NCBI GenBank assembly: GCA_905221605.1 | Contig: CAJNDS010002404.1 | Span: 234,425-298,424, forward strand | Length of the DNA: 64,000 nt | Direction: 5' to 3' | Source of the DNA: Symbiodinium natans | Taxonomy: Eukaryota; Sar; Dinophyceae; Suessiales; Symbiodiniaceae | Shown: piece by piece, positions 63,764 to 64,000 of the stretch | Numbering within the stretch: the first letter of the stretch is position 1 | How the letters are laid out: each line of letters begins with the position of its first letter | The notes under the pieces: generated by a model | The model's input: only the letters and a program-made list of their open reading frames with translations | What the model was told of the DNA's origin: nothing | Database searches by the model: none | Translations under genes and position numbers: made by a program

Positions 63764-63847
63764 CCGCGCCTTGGTTAGCAGGCCGCAGGCGTGGCACGCG
63801 AAGCGCCGCGCCTTGGTTAACAGGCCGCAAGCGTGGCACACAGTCCA
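63764..63847. repeat. 42-bp tandem repeat, two copies
   Basis: CCGCGCCTTGGTTAGCAGGC, then CGCAGGCGTGGCACGCG, repeated after 42 bp with three or four changes. It lies just 5' of the minus-strand gag start, where an element leader would be. Confidence 0.85.
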
Positions 63848-64000
63848 CGCGTCCAGGTCACGGACCGCGACAGACAAGCAAAGCAATGCTTGCCCACTCG
63901 GGCCGTAGGCACAAGAGCTGTACGCTTCCCAGAACAGCCCCCAATTGTGAAGTCGACCAGCACTGGACTTGCACTAAGCCAATGCAATCACAGCCCGGTC
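63848..64000. other. possible leader/LTR-side sequence of the right-edge element
   Basis: On the minus strand the order is ACTTCACAATTGGGGGCTGT, then leader, repeats and gag ATG. The CA-ATTGGGGGC arrangement could be an LTR 3' end followed by a leader, but the LTR cannot be checked inside this window. Confidence 0.25.

Overview
The window reads as nuclear DNA of a dinoflagellate, probably a Symbiodiniaceae-like species. Three things point that way: TTTAGGG-type telomeric repeats scattered through interior DNA; introns whose acceptors are all AG followed by G and whose donors are GA, GC or GT; and decayed Ty1/copia- and Ty3/gypsy-type retroelements with dinoflagellate-style gag zinc fingers. 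No species can be named from sequence alone.

Layout. 1-10 kb is gene-poor: the tail of a coiled-coil gene, many short inverted-repeat (MITE-like) elements, and short interstitial telomeric arrays. 10.28-19.35 kb holds the best host genes, three tandem same-strand paralogues (582, 604 and 582 aa after splicing). Each starts with an MG...C acylation-like N-terminus, continues into a TIR-like domain (SHQW ... DWFAIPQ ... GWCRAE) and ends in ankyrin repeats. I could place all eight introns by aligning the copies; several are filled with telomeric repeat, and only the first position is shared by all three. 19.35-26.7 kb is intergenic with a weakly supported multi-exon membrane-protein gene and homogeneous arrays of telomere variants (CCCTCAA, CCCTTAAA). 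26.7-39.3 kb is largely AT-rich, with stacked minisatellites (42, about 75, about 90, 14, 57, 84 and 14 bp) and no recognisable gene.

39.99-51.40 kb (minus strand) is a decayed copia-order element (gag, protease, integrase, RT, RNase H). Downstream on the same strand lie a 2-oxoglutarate/Fe(II) oxygenase-like remnant, an SGNH-hydrolase-like remnant, and an intact 747-codon ORF with a Tpt1/KptA-like (RNA 2'-phosphotransferase) domain and a zinc ribbon. A 100-N scaffold gap (51401-51500) and a GT microsatellite follow.

52.1-64 kb is a GC-rich mosaic with repeated strand switches: a second KptA-like N-lobe (minus), a gypsy-type integrase / methyltransferase-like / RT polyprotein (minus), a gag-protease-RNase H unit (plus) abutting it head to head near 56.87 kb, and another gag (minus) at the right edge.

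How the parts relate: the tandem TIR-like/ankyrin genes look like a recent family expansion with independent intron gain. The retroelement part shows two unrelated pol lineages, each associated with NAD- or nucleic-acid-modifying-type domains. The functional links proposed here are inference.
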